The translations under genes were made by a program, and so were the position numbers. From a virus, in IMG/VR virus record IMGVR_UViG_3300046466_000226, positions 1-28,591 of that record: 28,591 nucleotides of DNA, one strand, 5' to 3'. The notes under the pieces were generated by a model. It ran no database searches. It was not told where the DNA came from and worked only from the letters and a program-made list of their open reading frames with translations. Positions 13,806 through 21,919 of the stretch are shown here, piece by piece. The stretch's first letter is position 1, and the number at the start of each line of letters is the position of its first letter.

Positions 13806-14367
13806 AGGTGTAACATTACCTCAAGTAACATTTCCAACCCGTGTTCGTAATGATGAACTGGGTGGAGACAACCCATTTGAATGGCGGAACGTGAGCAGTT
13901 CGTTTCTGTTCGGTAGTCAAGATTTGAAAAAACGTGTGGTGGTGTTCTCACTGCCAGGCGCATTTACTCCAACATGTTCGACATATCAATTACCTGACTT
14001 TGAGAAACTCGTGGCAGAAGGTGAGTTTGGGAAGTATGGTATCGATGATATTTACTGCGTATCAGTGAATGACACATTTGTAATGAACTGTTGGGCAAAA
14101 GACCAGAACCTCGAACATGTCAAAGTCGTGCCAGATGGCACGGGTGAGTTCACTCGCAAGATGGGTATGTTGGTTGACAAGTCGAATATCGGATTTGGTA
14201 TGCGGTCATGGCGTTATGCGATGATTGTCAAAAACGGTGTGGTTGAGGAATTCTTACCAGAGCCAGGGTTTGCAGACAATCATGGTGAAGACCCATATGG
14301 CGAATCATCTCCACAGAATGTTCTAAAAGTTCTTGAAGGACTCGAAGTTTCGGGCGCCCCTGTCTAA
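13798..14367 (+). CDS. Peroxiredoxin (Prx5-like)
   Basis: The 189-residue protein has the peroxiredoxin motif VFSLPGAFTPTCSTYQLPDF with peroxidatic C60, then GIDDIYCVSVND, FVMNCWAKDQN and RSWRYAMIVKNGVVEEF, all typical of the Prx5/AhpC-TSA2 group. It would reduce peroxides using thiols in the cytoplasm. C83 (IYC) and C93 (MNC) are other cysteines that might serve as resolving partners. In a phage this would protect the infected cell from oxidative stress and counts as an auxiliary metabolic gene. It is the last gene before a sigma70-type promoter. Confidence 0.9.
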   Translation: MIKGVTLPQVTFPTRVRNDELGGDNPFEWRNVSSSFLFGSQDLKKRVVVFSLPGAFTPTCSTYQLPDFEKLVAEGEFGKYGIDDIYCVSVNDTFVMNCWAKDQNLEHVKVVPDGTGEFTRKMGMLVDKSNIGFGMRSWRYAMIVKNGVVEEFLPEPGFADNHGEDPYGESSPQNVLKVLEGLEVSGAPV

Positions 14368-14396
14368 GTCATTGATATTATTGTGAAACAAAGTTC

Positions 14397-14430
14397 TTGA
14401 CAATTTCTGCCGAGGCCTTTAATATAAAGG
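14397..14430 (+). promoter_or_regulatory. Sigma70-type promoter with palindrome over the -10
   Basis: TTGACA (14397-14402), 17 bases, then TAATAT (14420-14425). The -10 is embedded in a perfect inverted repeat CCTTTA-ATA-TAAAGG (14416-14430), an operator-like arrangement. Confidence 0.75.
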
Positions 14431-14452
14431 TATAGTGAGAAGAGAGGTTGTT

Positions 14453-14899
14453 ATGGAAATTTACTTGGAAGACAATGGATATGACGTTGAGGATTACATC
14501 AACGCTGTAGCCGCTGTTCTTGTCCTTGACCAATATGAAGGTGACCTTCGCATCGAACTCAAAAGAAAATGTGATGCAGATGCTGGTGGTTACTGTTATG
14601 GTGACGAGGATGATATTGATATCGAGATTGCTACGCACGTTCAAGGCGAAGCGCTCGATATCGATACCATCAAAGTGAATATCGCTCATGAGATGGTTCA
14701 TGCTCAACAGATTGCAAGTGGTCGTTTGAAAGACCACGGTATCAAGATTATCGATGACCGTCTGGTCAAAGTTGCAGAGTGGGATGGTGAGTATCATACG
14801 AATACGAAGTATGATGACCAACCGTGGGAAATCGATGCGTATGGTCGTGAAGCACAAGTAGCACAAGAAGCAAAGGAGATGCTGGCACAATGGATGTAA
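14453..14899 (+). CDS. HExxH metallopeptidase-like protein 1
   Basis: A 148-residue protein with a zinc-binding helix NIAHEMVHAQQ (H79, E80, H83) and a downstream PWEIDAYGRE whose E126 fits the third ligand of gluzincin-type proteases. The first 60 residues are acidic, with CDADAGGYCYGDEDD holding C40 and C48. ATG 14453 is supported by AGAGAGG a few bases ahead; GTG 14435 is less likely. Catalysis of peptide cleavage is inferred from the motif only. It lies directly before a second HExxH gene, with a 10-base overlap, and both follow a regulated-looking promoter. Confidence 0.7.
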   Translation: MEIYLEDNGYDVEDYINAVAAVLVLDQYEGDLRIELKRKCDADAGGYCYGDEDDIDIEIATHVQGEALDIDTIKVNIAHEMVHAQQIASGRLKDHGIKIIDDRLVKVAEWDGEYHTNTKYDDQPWEIDAYGREAQVAQEAKEMLAQWM

Positions 14900-15480
14900 A
14901 CTTGAAACAGGCGTATAATGAATATCTGCGAAAGCATCGGTTCAAACAGAATCGTGGTGCTAATGGTCGTAATGATACTGAAAAGTCCAAGACCTATCAG
15001 GCAGAGTTTGCTTTCCAGAGACGATACAAAGTCAAAGACTTCAAGACTATTGAGGAAGCACAGAAACGTGCGAAACAAATCTACAAGACCAAAAAGTGGC
15101 AGAAGGTTTGGAAACTAGAAAGTCGCACAGACCGTGACCTTATAAAACAACCCGCAGTCGTTCTCAAAGAACGTAACACAGGTAGAGGTTTTGCTGGTTG
15201 GACTGATGGTTGGGCAGTAGTCCTAGATAGTAAAGCAGGGTTGGATGAATACACTCTGTTGCATGAGTTGACACACTGTTTGGGTCACATGCATCATGGT
15301 CGTTCTTTCCGCCGTGCTTTGTTGGAACTAGTCGGTGCATTCATCGGTGCAGATGCCAAGAAGATACTCAAGGAAGAGTTTACCAAACGCAAACTCAAGT
15401 ATGGTGTAGCTCGTCAACCATTGACCTACACTCAGTGGAATGCCGCACGAAAGAAAATGGAAAAGATACGAAATGTTTAA
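14890..15480 (+). CDS. HExxHxxGH metallohydrolase-like protein 2 (TIGR04338-like)
   Basis: The 196-residue product carries LLHELTHCLGHMHHGRSFRRALLELV: H125, E126 and H129 with further histidines at 133, 135 and 136, a layout resembling the TIGR04338 putative metallohydrolases (HELxHxxxxxxHGxxF). The N-terminal part is basic and helical with aromatic residues (YLRKHRFKQNR). The substrate is unknown; candidates are host proteins or a capsid/DNA-associated peptide. It is translationally coupled to the upstream HExxH gene and overlaps the nuclease gene by 8 bases. Confidence 0.72.
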   Translation: MDVNLKQAYNEYLRKHRFKQNRGANGRNDTEKSKTYQAEFAFQRRYKVKDFKTIEEAQKRAKQIYKTKKWQKVWKLESRTDRDLIKQPAVVLKERNTGRGFAGWTDGWAVVLDSKAGLDEYTLLHELTHCLGHMHHGRSFRRALLELVGAFIGADAKKILKEEFTKRKLKYGVARQPLTYTQWNAARKKMEKIRNV

Positions 15481-16153
15481 TCATCAACCTACACAACTCA
15501 ATGAAATGGAATCGGTCACCACGGAGAAGGGTCGCAAGTATAAGACCCCCGAAGGGATTGACCTTCCGTCTATTACTACTGTCCTGTCTATTCTTTCGCG
15601 GGATAGTATCGCCGCATGGCGTAAACGGGTTGGTGAGGAAGAAGCAAATCGTATCTCCCACCGTGCATCGTCACGGGGAACAAAGGTTCATGAAATCATC
15701 GAGAAGTATGTTGACAACGATGAAAATTACAAAGAGGGTTATACCCCCGATGTGATTGAGTCGTTTCTTATTATGAAACCAATTCTCGATGGTTTTATCG
15801 GCACAGTCTACGCACAGGAAGCACCTCTCTATTCAACTCACTTAGGCGTTGCTGGTCGCGTAGACTGTGTTGCCGAATTCGATGGACAACTATCTATCAT
15901 CGACTTTAAGACCAGTCGCAAAAAGAAAAAGAAAGACTGGGTGAAGAATTATTTCATGCAAGAGGCTGCATATGCGGTCATGTGGGAAGAACGCACGGGA
16001 CAACCTATCACCCAACTCGTTACACTTATCAGTGTTGACGGTGAAGACAAACCACAAATCTTTGTCGAACATCGAGACAATTGGATTAATTCTTTGCGTG
16101 ATACCATCAAAAAGTATAATGAAGAACAAGATTCGACTTCCATTTTATTATAA
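15473..16153 (+). CDS. PD-(D/E)XK exonuclease (RecB/Cas4-like)
   Basis: The 226-residue product shows the RecB-family nuclease motifs in order: RGTKVHEIIE (H73), LGVAGRVDCVAEF (D131), LSIIDFKTSRK (D144, K146) and NYFMQEAAYAVMW (Q163, Y168). These proteins are 5'-3' or dual DNA exonucleases that act in recombination or host DNA breakdown. The N-terminal LPSITTVLS is also typical of the phage versions. ATG 15473 is chosen because it overlaps the upstream stop by 8 bases; earlier starts would add a basic peptide inside the previous gene. A late promoter overlaps its stop codon. Confidence 0.87.
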   Translation: MFNHQPTQLNEMESVTTEKGRKYKTPEGIDLPSITTVLSILSRDSIAAWRKRVGEEEANRISHRASSRGTKVHEIIEKYVDNDENYKEGYTPDVIESFLIMKPILDGFIGTVYAQEAPLYSTHLGVAGRVDCVAEFDGQLSIIDFKTSRKKKKKDWVKNYFMQEAAYAVMWEERTGQPITQLVTLISVDGEDKPQIFVEHRDNWINSLRDTIKKYNEEQDSTSILL

Positions 16154-16166
16154 ATAGTGGTATAAT
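16149..16166 (+). promoter_or_regulatory. T4-type late promoter, with an adjacent TATAAT
   Basis: TATAAATA at 16149-16156 and TATAAT at 16161-16166 lie in a short gap before a virion-type gene. The octamer fits the T4 late class; no convincing -35 exists for the TATAAT. It opens the region of capsid-targeted proteins. Confidence 0.65.
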
Positions 16167-16190
16167 ACTATTTGTGTAAATAGGAAATCG

Positions 16191-17258
16191 ATGCAAAAGT
16201 TTGACAATTTCATTACAGAAGCACTGAAGGCTGAGGACTATGAGGCAGCGATTGTCATGGGGTTCTATGAACTCACTGGCAAACCGATGACTAGTGCAGA
16301 CCACGGCATCTCTGATAAAGTTTTCAAAGCAATTCAAGAAAACCCTCAAGCACAAGAGGCGGGTCGTAAGATTGCTCAATCAGTTCTAAATAAGTATCCA
16401 AAACTCAAGAAGGGAAAGGCAGAACAGTATGGTCGTGCGAAAGCATCTCTAACTTCTTTTTGGAAATCTTATGGTGCAAGTGATATTACACCCAAAACAG
16501 ATGTTCTCATAGGTGATATGAGATTCTCTGTTAAAATTGGTCTGGCACAATTGATGTCGGGTGGTAAATCAGAGTCAACTGCAACATTCGAAGCCGCCAT
16601 CAAAAATTCTAATCCAGACCTTGTAAAATCTCCACAATATGAAAAAACCACCGAAGTTCTTGAAGGGTTTGTAAAAAATACTCTTGCACCATCTCAACTA
16701 AGACCGATAATCAAAGCAGGAACGAATGAAGTAGTCAATCGTGCAGAGAAGGCGCATAAGGATGCAATGTCAGAACTAGGTGCGATGTTTGATGAATCCA
16801 AATCTTTCAAAGTTGAATTTGCACGAGAGGCGATGTCTGGGTTTGAAAAGTTTGGTGAAAACTCTAATGCGGCCGCAGAGTTTATGTTGGTTGCATCGGC
16901 TGACGGCGATAAGGTTGTTATTCATTCTGTTTATGATGATGACTATTGTCTCAAAATTGCGAATGCAATGAAATTGCAGGCGAGGTTCAAAACCTCATCT
17001 CGTAAGATAAAGGGAAAGAAAACTGGTGAGTATAATTTCTGGTCAGTGATATCCTTAATTGTAGATTCGATGCAAGAGGGTTATGAACATGACCAAGAAG
17101 AACTTTTGATAGAAGTATCCATTATGAGAAAAATTGGTAACTTTGTGAGAGGGACTTGGAGTAAGGTCTCATCATATTTCAAGAAAGGTGCGAGTAAACT
17201 CTATAAGTTTCTCGGCGCAACCCCAATAATTTCAACAAAGAAAAATATTAGGTTTTAG
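16191..17258 (+). CDS. Probable capsid-internal protein with T4-like targeting peptide
   Basis: The protein (355 residues) starts MQKFDNFITEALKAE. The first ten residues resemble the T4 internal-protein capsid-targeting sequence MKTYQEFIAE, which the prohead protease cuts after Glu; here the cut would follow E10. A middle segment has TDVLIGDMRFSVKIGLAQLM with D104 and K115, loosely like a PD-(D/E)XK core (Ser in place of the acidic residue), and QLMSGGKSESTATF. The C-terminal end is basic. I infer a head-packaged, possibly DNA-acting protein injected with the genome. Function is not proven. Confidence 0.7.
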   Translation: MQKFDNFITEALKAEDYEAAIVMGFYELTGKPMTSADHGISDKVFKAIQENPQAQEAGRKIAQSVLNKYPKLKKGKAEQYGRAKASLTSFWKSYGASDITPKTDVLIGDMRFSVKIGLAQLMSGGKSESTATFEAAIKNSNPDLVKSPQYEKTTEVLEGFVKNTLAPSQLRPIIKAGTNEVVNRAEKAHKDAMSELGAMFDESKSFKVEFAREAMSGFEKFGENSNAAAEFMLVASADGDKVVIHSVYDDDYCLKIANAMKLQARFKTSSRKIKGKKTGEYNFWSVISLIVDSMQEGYEHDQEELLIEVSIMRKIGNFVRGTWSKVSSYFKKGASKLYKFLGATPIISTKKNIRF

Positions 17259-17260
17259 TA

Positions 17261-18493
17261 ATGACAACGATACTTCATATCCCAGATTTTCTTTACGAAC
17301 AAAAGAATACTCACATGACTCATATTGAGGACAAGGTTCTCTATGGTGGTGTGAACGGGACTCGTCAGGCAATCAATGCATTGCGTGAACTTCGTGACAT
17401 GCTTGCGGGTGAGACTAGTTCCAAACTGTCGGTCAAGTGGGACGGTGCGCCTGCAATCTTCTGTGGTCAAGACCCACGCGATGGTGAGTTCTTTGTTGCG
17501 AAGAAAGGTATCTTTGCCAAGAACCCGAAGGTTTACAAGACTAATGACGAGATTGACGCAGACATGTCAGGCGACCTTGCAGATAAGATGAAAGCCGCAC
17601 TACGTTACCTTCCTGAACTGGGCATCAAAGGTGTCATTCAGGGAGACTTCTTGTTCTCAAAAGGAGACTTAAAGAATGAAGATATTGAGGGTCAACGCTA
17701 TACAACCTTCCACCCCAACACAATCATATACGCAATCCCATACGAACAGGCAGAAGCAGTTCGCAAAGCGCAAATCGGAATCGTCTGGCACACAACCTAC
17801 AACGGAAAAGACTTTGAAAGCATGAAGGCATCCTACGGTGTCGATGTATCGAAGTTCAAGTCTTCAAAGAACGTATACTCTGCTGATGCGATGTTACGCG
17901 AAACTGGTGGTGCGACAATGAATGCAAAAGAGACTGCCGCTGTCACTAAACACCTATCAGATGCGGGTAAGATATTCAATAAGATTTCTGGTTCGACTTT
18001 GCGTGAGTTAGAAGGTAATCCAGACCTTGCACAACTCATCGAACAATATAACAATACATATGTGCGTGAAGGACAGATGATTCCAAACAGTCGTAGTCAT
18101 GTGACGGGTCTTATTAGATGGATTAATACAAAGTTCAAAGCAGAGATGGACAAGCGTAAATCAGAGAAGGGACGCATGGTTCAACAGGCAAAGTTGGACG
18201 AAATCATGAAGTTCTTCTCCACAAAAAACAAAAAGTCGCTGATAAACATGTTTGAACTACAGAAAAATATTGTATTAGCAAAACTAAAACTTATAAATAA
18301 ACTTAATAGTATTGCAAAGTATGATGCATTTGTGCAAACTAAAAAAGGATACAAGGTTCGCACCGGCGCAGAAGGTTTTGTCGCTATTGATAAATTAGGT
18401 GGTGATGCGGTCAAGTTGGTTGACCGCCTTGAGTTTTCGTATAACAACTTCAGTCCAGATATACTGAAGGGATGGGAAAAACCAAAGAGGTAG
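17261..18493 (+). CDS. Nucleotidyltransferase/ligase-fold protein with KxDG motif (DUF6267-like)
   Basis: The 410-residue protein has LSVKWDGAPAIFCG (K59, D61, G62), matching motif I KxDG of ATP-dependent ligases and mRNA-capping enzymes, then FFVAKKGIF, VIQGDFLFSKGD (like motif IIIa/III) and EGFVAIDKLGGDAVKLVDR (E371 as motif IV, K385 as motif V). The order fits a covalent nucleotidyltransferase. Related proteins in marine T4-like phages are annotated DUF6267, as I recall. It sits between two virion-type genes, so it may be a packaged enzyme. An internal TATAAATA at 18292 is probably chance. Confidence 0.75.
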   Translation: MTTILHIPDFLYEQKNTHMTHIEDKVLYGGVNGTRQAINALRELRDMLAGETSSKLSVKWDGAPAIFCGQDPRDGEFFVAKKGIFAKNPKVYKTNDEIDADMSGDLADKMKAALRYLPELGIKGVIQGDFLFSKGDLKNEDIEGQRYTTFHPNTIIYAIPYEQAEAVRKAQIGIVWHTTYNGKDFESMKASYGVDVSKFKSSKNVYSADAMLRETGGATMNAKETAAVTKHLSDAGKIFNKISGSTLRELEGNPDLAQLIEQYNNTYVREGQMIPNSRSHVTGLIRWINTKFKAEMDKRKSEKGRMVQQAKLDEIMKFFSTKNKKSLINMFELQKNIVLAKLKLINKLNSIAKYDAFVQTKKGYKVRTGAEGFVAIDKLGGDAVKLVDRLEFSYNNFSPDILKGWEKPKR

Positions 18494-18497
18494 TAAG

Positions 18498-18944
18498 ATG
18501 GCTAAACCAATGAGCCTGAAAACATTTTTGAATGTGGACTACACCCAAACGGGTGATGAGTTCCAAGCAACCAACGCGAAGAAAAGAAAACGCGATTCTG
18601 GTGAAGGCACTCACGAAGCACTCAGTATGCAACAACGCCTAAAACTCGCGCGCTCTCTCAAGAAAAATAAAGCAAAAATTGCAATGGGTCGCAAACGTGC
18701 TGCCCGTAAAGTTGCATCTACTGATAAATTGAAAACAAGAGCGCAGAAACAAGCACGAAATACCTTCCTCAAGAAAATGACTAAAGGTGTTGAAAAAGGT
18801 GAACTCTCAATGGCTCGTAGACAGGGACTTGAGAAACGCCTAGATAAACTGAAACCAAAGATTGATAAACTAGCGAGAAAACTTCTTCCGAAGGTTCGTA
18901 AAGCAGAAATCGCGAAGAAACGAGGAAATCAACAAAGTGATTAA
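18498..18944 (+). CDS. Very basic conserved phage protein, head-associated
   Basis: A 148-residue, lysine/arginine-rich protein: MSLKTFLNVDY near the start (weakly like a capsid-targeting peptide), then EALSMQQRLKLARSLKKNK, GRKRAARKVAS, and a helical part with LSMARRQGLEKRL and KLARKLLPKVRKAE. Similar basic proteins are conserved in cyanophage-type T4-like genomes (recalled). DNA binding inside the head or a prohead core role is inferred from charge and context. It overlaps the next gene by 8 bases, with a GTG start there. Confidence 0.72.
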   Translation: MAKPMSLKTFLNVDYTQTGDEFQATNAKKRKRDSGEGTHEALSMQQRLKLARSLKKNKAKIAMGRKRAARKVASTDKLKTRAQKQARNTFLKKMTKGVEKGELSMARRQGLEKRLDKLKPKIDKLARKLLPKVRKAEIAKKRGNQQSD

Positions 18945-20454
18945 GAATTTCCAACAATACTTGGTCGAAGAAGAACGTGAGGTATTTTTCACGTTTGGTC
19001 GGATGAATCCGCCAACGATTGGTCATGGCAAAGTTATTGACACTATTGTCAAGAAGTCAAAGGGGTCTGACTATAAAATCTTTTTGTCCCAATCACAGGG
19101 CGCAAAAGACCCACTGTCGTATTCTGACAAAGTAAAACATATGCGTAAGATGTTCCCAAAACATGGTCGTAACATCATCGTAGATAAAAAAGTAAAGAAT
19201 GTATTTGATGTCGCTTCTAAACTGTATGACATGGGTTACAAGAAAATCACGATGGTGGTCGGTGAAGACCGTTTGCGTGAGTTCGATGTCCTGTTGAATA
19301 AATACAACGGTAAGAAAGCAAAACACGGTTTCTATAACTTCGAATCAATCAATATCGTATCTGCGGGTCAACGCGACCCTGACGCAGAAGGTGTAGAGGG
19401 AATGTCTGCATCTAAACAACGTGCAAACGCAAAGGAAAATGACTATCAATCATTTAGTCAAGGTGTCCCGTCAAGTATGTCAGACCGCGACACTCGCAAA
19501 CTCTTCAACGATGTTCGCACGGGATTGGGACTAAAAGAAGAACGCTCCTTCAAACGACACATTGACTTGGGTAAACTGGATGACACTCGCGAGGCATATG
19601 TCGAAGGTAAACTATTTGAATTGGGTGACACTGTTGTTATCAAAGAAAGTGATGAAGTCGGTATCATATCTGTTCTGGGTGCGAACTATGTCATCGTTGA
19701 ATGTGGTAATAAGAGACTCCGTAAATGGTTGAATGCAATAGAACTGGTCGAGAAGAAATCACGCCAAGACACAGAGATTGGTAAGGATGTCAAGGGGACG
19801 CAACCCGCAAAGTATTATGCGAAGGATGCTGAAGGCGATGACATGTCAAAGTCAACCAAGAAGAAACGTGCCGCACATTTCAAGAAAGGTGCTGCAAAAG
19901 ACGATGATGACCCGTCTGCATACAAACCAGCGCCAGGTGACAAGGATGCAAAGACGAAACCGTCTAAGTATACCAAAGCATTCAAGGACATGTATGAAGA
20001 GTCAGAACTTGACGAAAGAGTATTTGGTAAGACTGGCCCATTTGGTGGTAAGGGTGGTTCAATAGTTTTACTCCCTGATTTGGATAAGAAACTTGACCAA
20101 ATTATTAACAAAAAAGACTACAGGGATGCGGTTCGTGCGTATCTAAACTTTAGAAGAAAAAACAAATCTGACCCTAAAAAACAGGGTAGGAGTAGAGAGA
20201 ATATTGCATTTGACTTTTTCAAAAGTTATGGATTGAGTAGTCCTAGACAAATGATTAAGTATATTGATGGTCTTGTTCAGAAGGGTAAACTGCCGAAACA
20301 ATTAGCGATTGCAGAAGTAAGTGAAGACGCAGTAAAACAGGCGAAAGACCGTATCAAATCAGAGAAAGAACGTGATAAACAAAAACACGATACCATGTTA
20401 GACCGTGCAAGAATCGCACGAGCAAAAGCAAAAAACAAGGCGACAAGACCATGA
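18937..20454 (+). CDS. Cytidylyltransferase-fold nucleotidyltransferase fused to virion-type domains
   Basis: It starts at GTG 18937 with MIKNFQQYLVEEERE, again like a capsid-targeting peptide. Residues 15-170 form a nucleotidyltransferase (NMNAT/cytidylyltransferase) domain: FFTFGRMNPPTIGHGKVID with TIGH in the HxGH place, MVVGEDRLREF, and GMSASKQR as the ISSTxxR-type motif. Next come a small beta domain (218-275), a segment with QPAKYYAKDAEGDDMSKSTKK and DDDPSAYKPAPGDKDAKTKP seen in other phage proteins, a helical domain (350-455), and a coiled basic tail. The domain mosaic and N-terminal peptide suggest a packaged enzyme that acts on NAD or nucleotides after injection. That role is inference. 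Confidence 0.8.
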   Translation: MIKNFQQYLVEEEREVFFTFGRMNPPTIGHGKVIDTIVKKSKGSDYKIFLSQSQGAKDPLSYSDKVKHMRKMFPKHGRNIIVDKKVKNVFDVASKLYDMGYKKITMVVGEDRLREFDVLLNKYNGKKAKHGFYNFESINIVSAGQRDPDAEGVEGMSASKQRANAKENDYQSFSQGVPSSMSDRDTRKLFNDVRTGLGLKEERSFKRHIDLGKLDDTREAYVEGKLFELGDTVVIKESDEVGIISVLGANYVIVECGNKRLRKWLNAIELVEKKSRQDTEIGKDVKGTQPAKYYAKDAEGDDMSKSTKKKRAAHFKKGAAKDDDDPSAYKPAPGDKDAKTKPSKYTKAFKDMYEESELDERVFGKTGPFGGKGGSIVLLPDLDKKLDQIINKKDYRDAVRAYLNFRRKNKSDPKKQGRSRENIAFDFFKSYGLSSPRQMIKYIDGLVQKGKLPKQLAIAEVSEDAVKQAKDRIKSEKERDKQKHDTMLDRARIARAKAKNKATRP

Positions 20455-20684
20455 ACAGTTTCACTCAATTCATCACTGAGGCAGATAAAGCACTCACAAA
20501 GAAAGCAGAGAAGTCTGGTATCTCATATGGCACACTGAAGAAGGTCTATGACCGTGGTGTTGCCGCATGGAGAACTGGACACAGGCCAGGCACCACTCCA
20601 TCACAGTGGGGATATGCACGGGTCAATGCTTTTATCGTTAAAAAGAAAAAGGGTGGGTTGAACCACGATAAGGATTTAGCATAA
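20451..20684 (+). CDS. Small phage protein (DUF5824-like) with capsid-targeting peptide
   Basis: The 77-residue protein starts MNSFTQFITEADKALTKK; a cut after E10 would release a 67-residue domain with SGISYGTLKKVYDRGVAAW and GTTPSQWGYARVNAFI, a module found in many marine phage proteins (I believe DUF5824). It overlaps the previous gene with ATGA and the next with TAATG. A head-internal location is inferred from the targeting peptide. Confidence 0.78.
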   Translation: MNSFTQFITEADKALTKKAEKSGISYGTLKKVYDRGVAAWRTGHRPGTTPSQWGYARVNAFIVKKKKGGLNHDKDLA

Positions 20685-21919
20685 TGTCACTCTGGGATAA
20701 TATCAACAAGAAGAGACAACGAATCAAACAGGGTTCGGGTGAGAAGATGAGAAAAAAAGGTGACAAGGGCGCACCGACTCCAGACCAAATAAAAAGAGCA
20801 AAAGGCGAAGAGATGGAAGAAGGTAAAATGAAACAGGCGATGATGCGCCGACAAGACATGGCGAAACTTGCGAGTCTGTATTCCAAAGCAATGAAAGCAA
20901 TGCCAGGTTCACCCGCACAGAAAAAAATAAAAGCACAAATTGACCAGTATCGTAAGGAGTTAGGTATGAACGAATCTACAGAATCTCTAGAAGAAGCCAC
21001 CGATTTATACAATAAAGGCGGTATACAAATAGTAAGGTTTGCGGCTGGTAAAGGAAAACTAGGAGTTGAGATAACTGTCAAAAAAGGCACAAGCGCAAGC
21101 GAAATTGGTGGCCAAATTATCTTATCTGATGCTCAGTTCAAAAATCTTCAAAGAGCATTACCTAAAATCAAACTTAAACAAGGTTTAGGTGAAGCAGTCT
21201 CTCCTGCTCAACAAGCTGCGATTGCAATCTCAAAGAAAGAACGTGGTGAGAAACCAAAGAACGAATGTGCATCTGAAGATGATTTCAAACCGCATATGAT
21301 GTATGACCCAAAGACGGGTAAAGGTTACATGGCAAAGAAGTATGAAGACCATGTTCGTATGGACAAGATGGGTTACACTCACGAGAAACCAGAAGTCAAA
21401 GAAGGTAAAGATGACCTCTTCCAAGTAAATGTCAAAGGTGAAGGTGGTGCAACTGTCAGAGCAACAAGTGAAAAAGATGCAATCAACAAGGCATTTAGAA
21501 AACTTGGTATAGCAACAAGGTTTACTCGTGATAGACGATTCATGACCAAAGTTCAAGTTGTCCCTGCTGAGTCTGTCGAAGAAGTCAAGGAGTCTCGCGC
21601 ATATCGTGATGCCATGCGTAATATGAGCGCTCGCGGTGCAACCAAAGGTATGGCACGAACTAAAAAAGATAGAGATATCGAAGCAACCGATGATGACCGT
21701 AAGGCAGCATCAAAGAATATTATTATGCAGTTGCGTAAAGCGGCTGATTTACCAACAGGAGCAAACATTGAATTTGACAGAGGAAAAGGAAAAGTTACTC
21801 GCGACCAAGCGAAAACGGCACTGGCGCGTTTTAATGCATTATCAAAACCAAATGAAAAAGAGAAATTCCAAAAGAGCATCAAATCTCTTGCAGACATCAA
21901 AAAACTTTTAGGTAGGTAA
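20684..21919 (+). CDS. Modular virion-associated protein of unknown function
   Basis: The 411-residue protein is a chain of short modules: MSLWDNINKKRQRIKQGSGE with KGDKGAPT (1-35), a lysine-rich helix (45-95), a small beta domain (110-165), VSPAQQAAIAISKKERGEKP (170-190), PHMMYDPKTGKGYMAKKYED (202-222), a DLFQVNVKGEGGATV beta domain with repeated Lys/Glu (245-295), and a C-terminal helical part. Several modules recur in unrelated marine phage structural proteins. Sites of SLEEA type could be prohead protease cuts. No enzyme motif is seen. Confidence 0.68.
   Translation: MSLWDNINKKRQRIKQGSGEKMRKKGDKGAPTPDQIKRAKGEEMEEGKMKQAMMRRQDMAKLASLYSKAMKAMPGSPAQKKIKAQIDQYRKELGMNESTESLEEATDLYNKGGIQIVRFAAGKGKLGVEITVKKGTSASEIGGQIILSDAQFKNLQRALPKIKLKQGLGEAVSPAQQAAIAISKKERGEKPKNECASEDDFKPHMMYDPKTGKGYMAKKYEDHVRMDKMGYTHEKPEVKEGKDDLFQVNVKGEGGATVRATSEKDAINKAFRKLGIATRFTRDRRFMTKVQVVPAESVEEVKESRAYRDAMRNMSARGATKGMARTKKDRDIEATDDDRKAASKNIIMQLRKAADLPTGANIEFDRGKGKVTRDQAKTALARFNALSKPNEKEKFQKSIKSLADIKKLLGR

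Noticed and set aside
18292-18299. TATAAATA inside the ligase-fold gene
   Set aside because: It lies deep inside a coding region with no gene start soon after it, so chance is more likely than a working late promoter.
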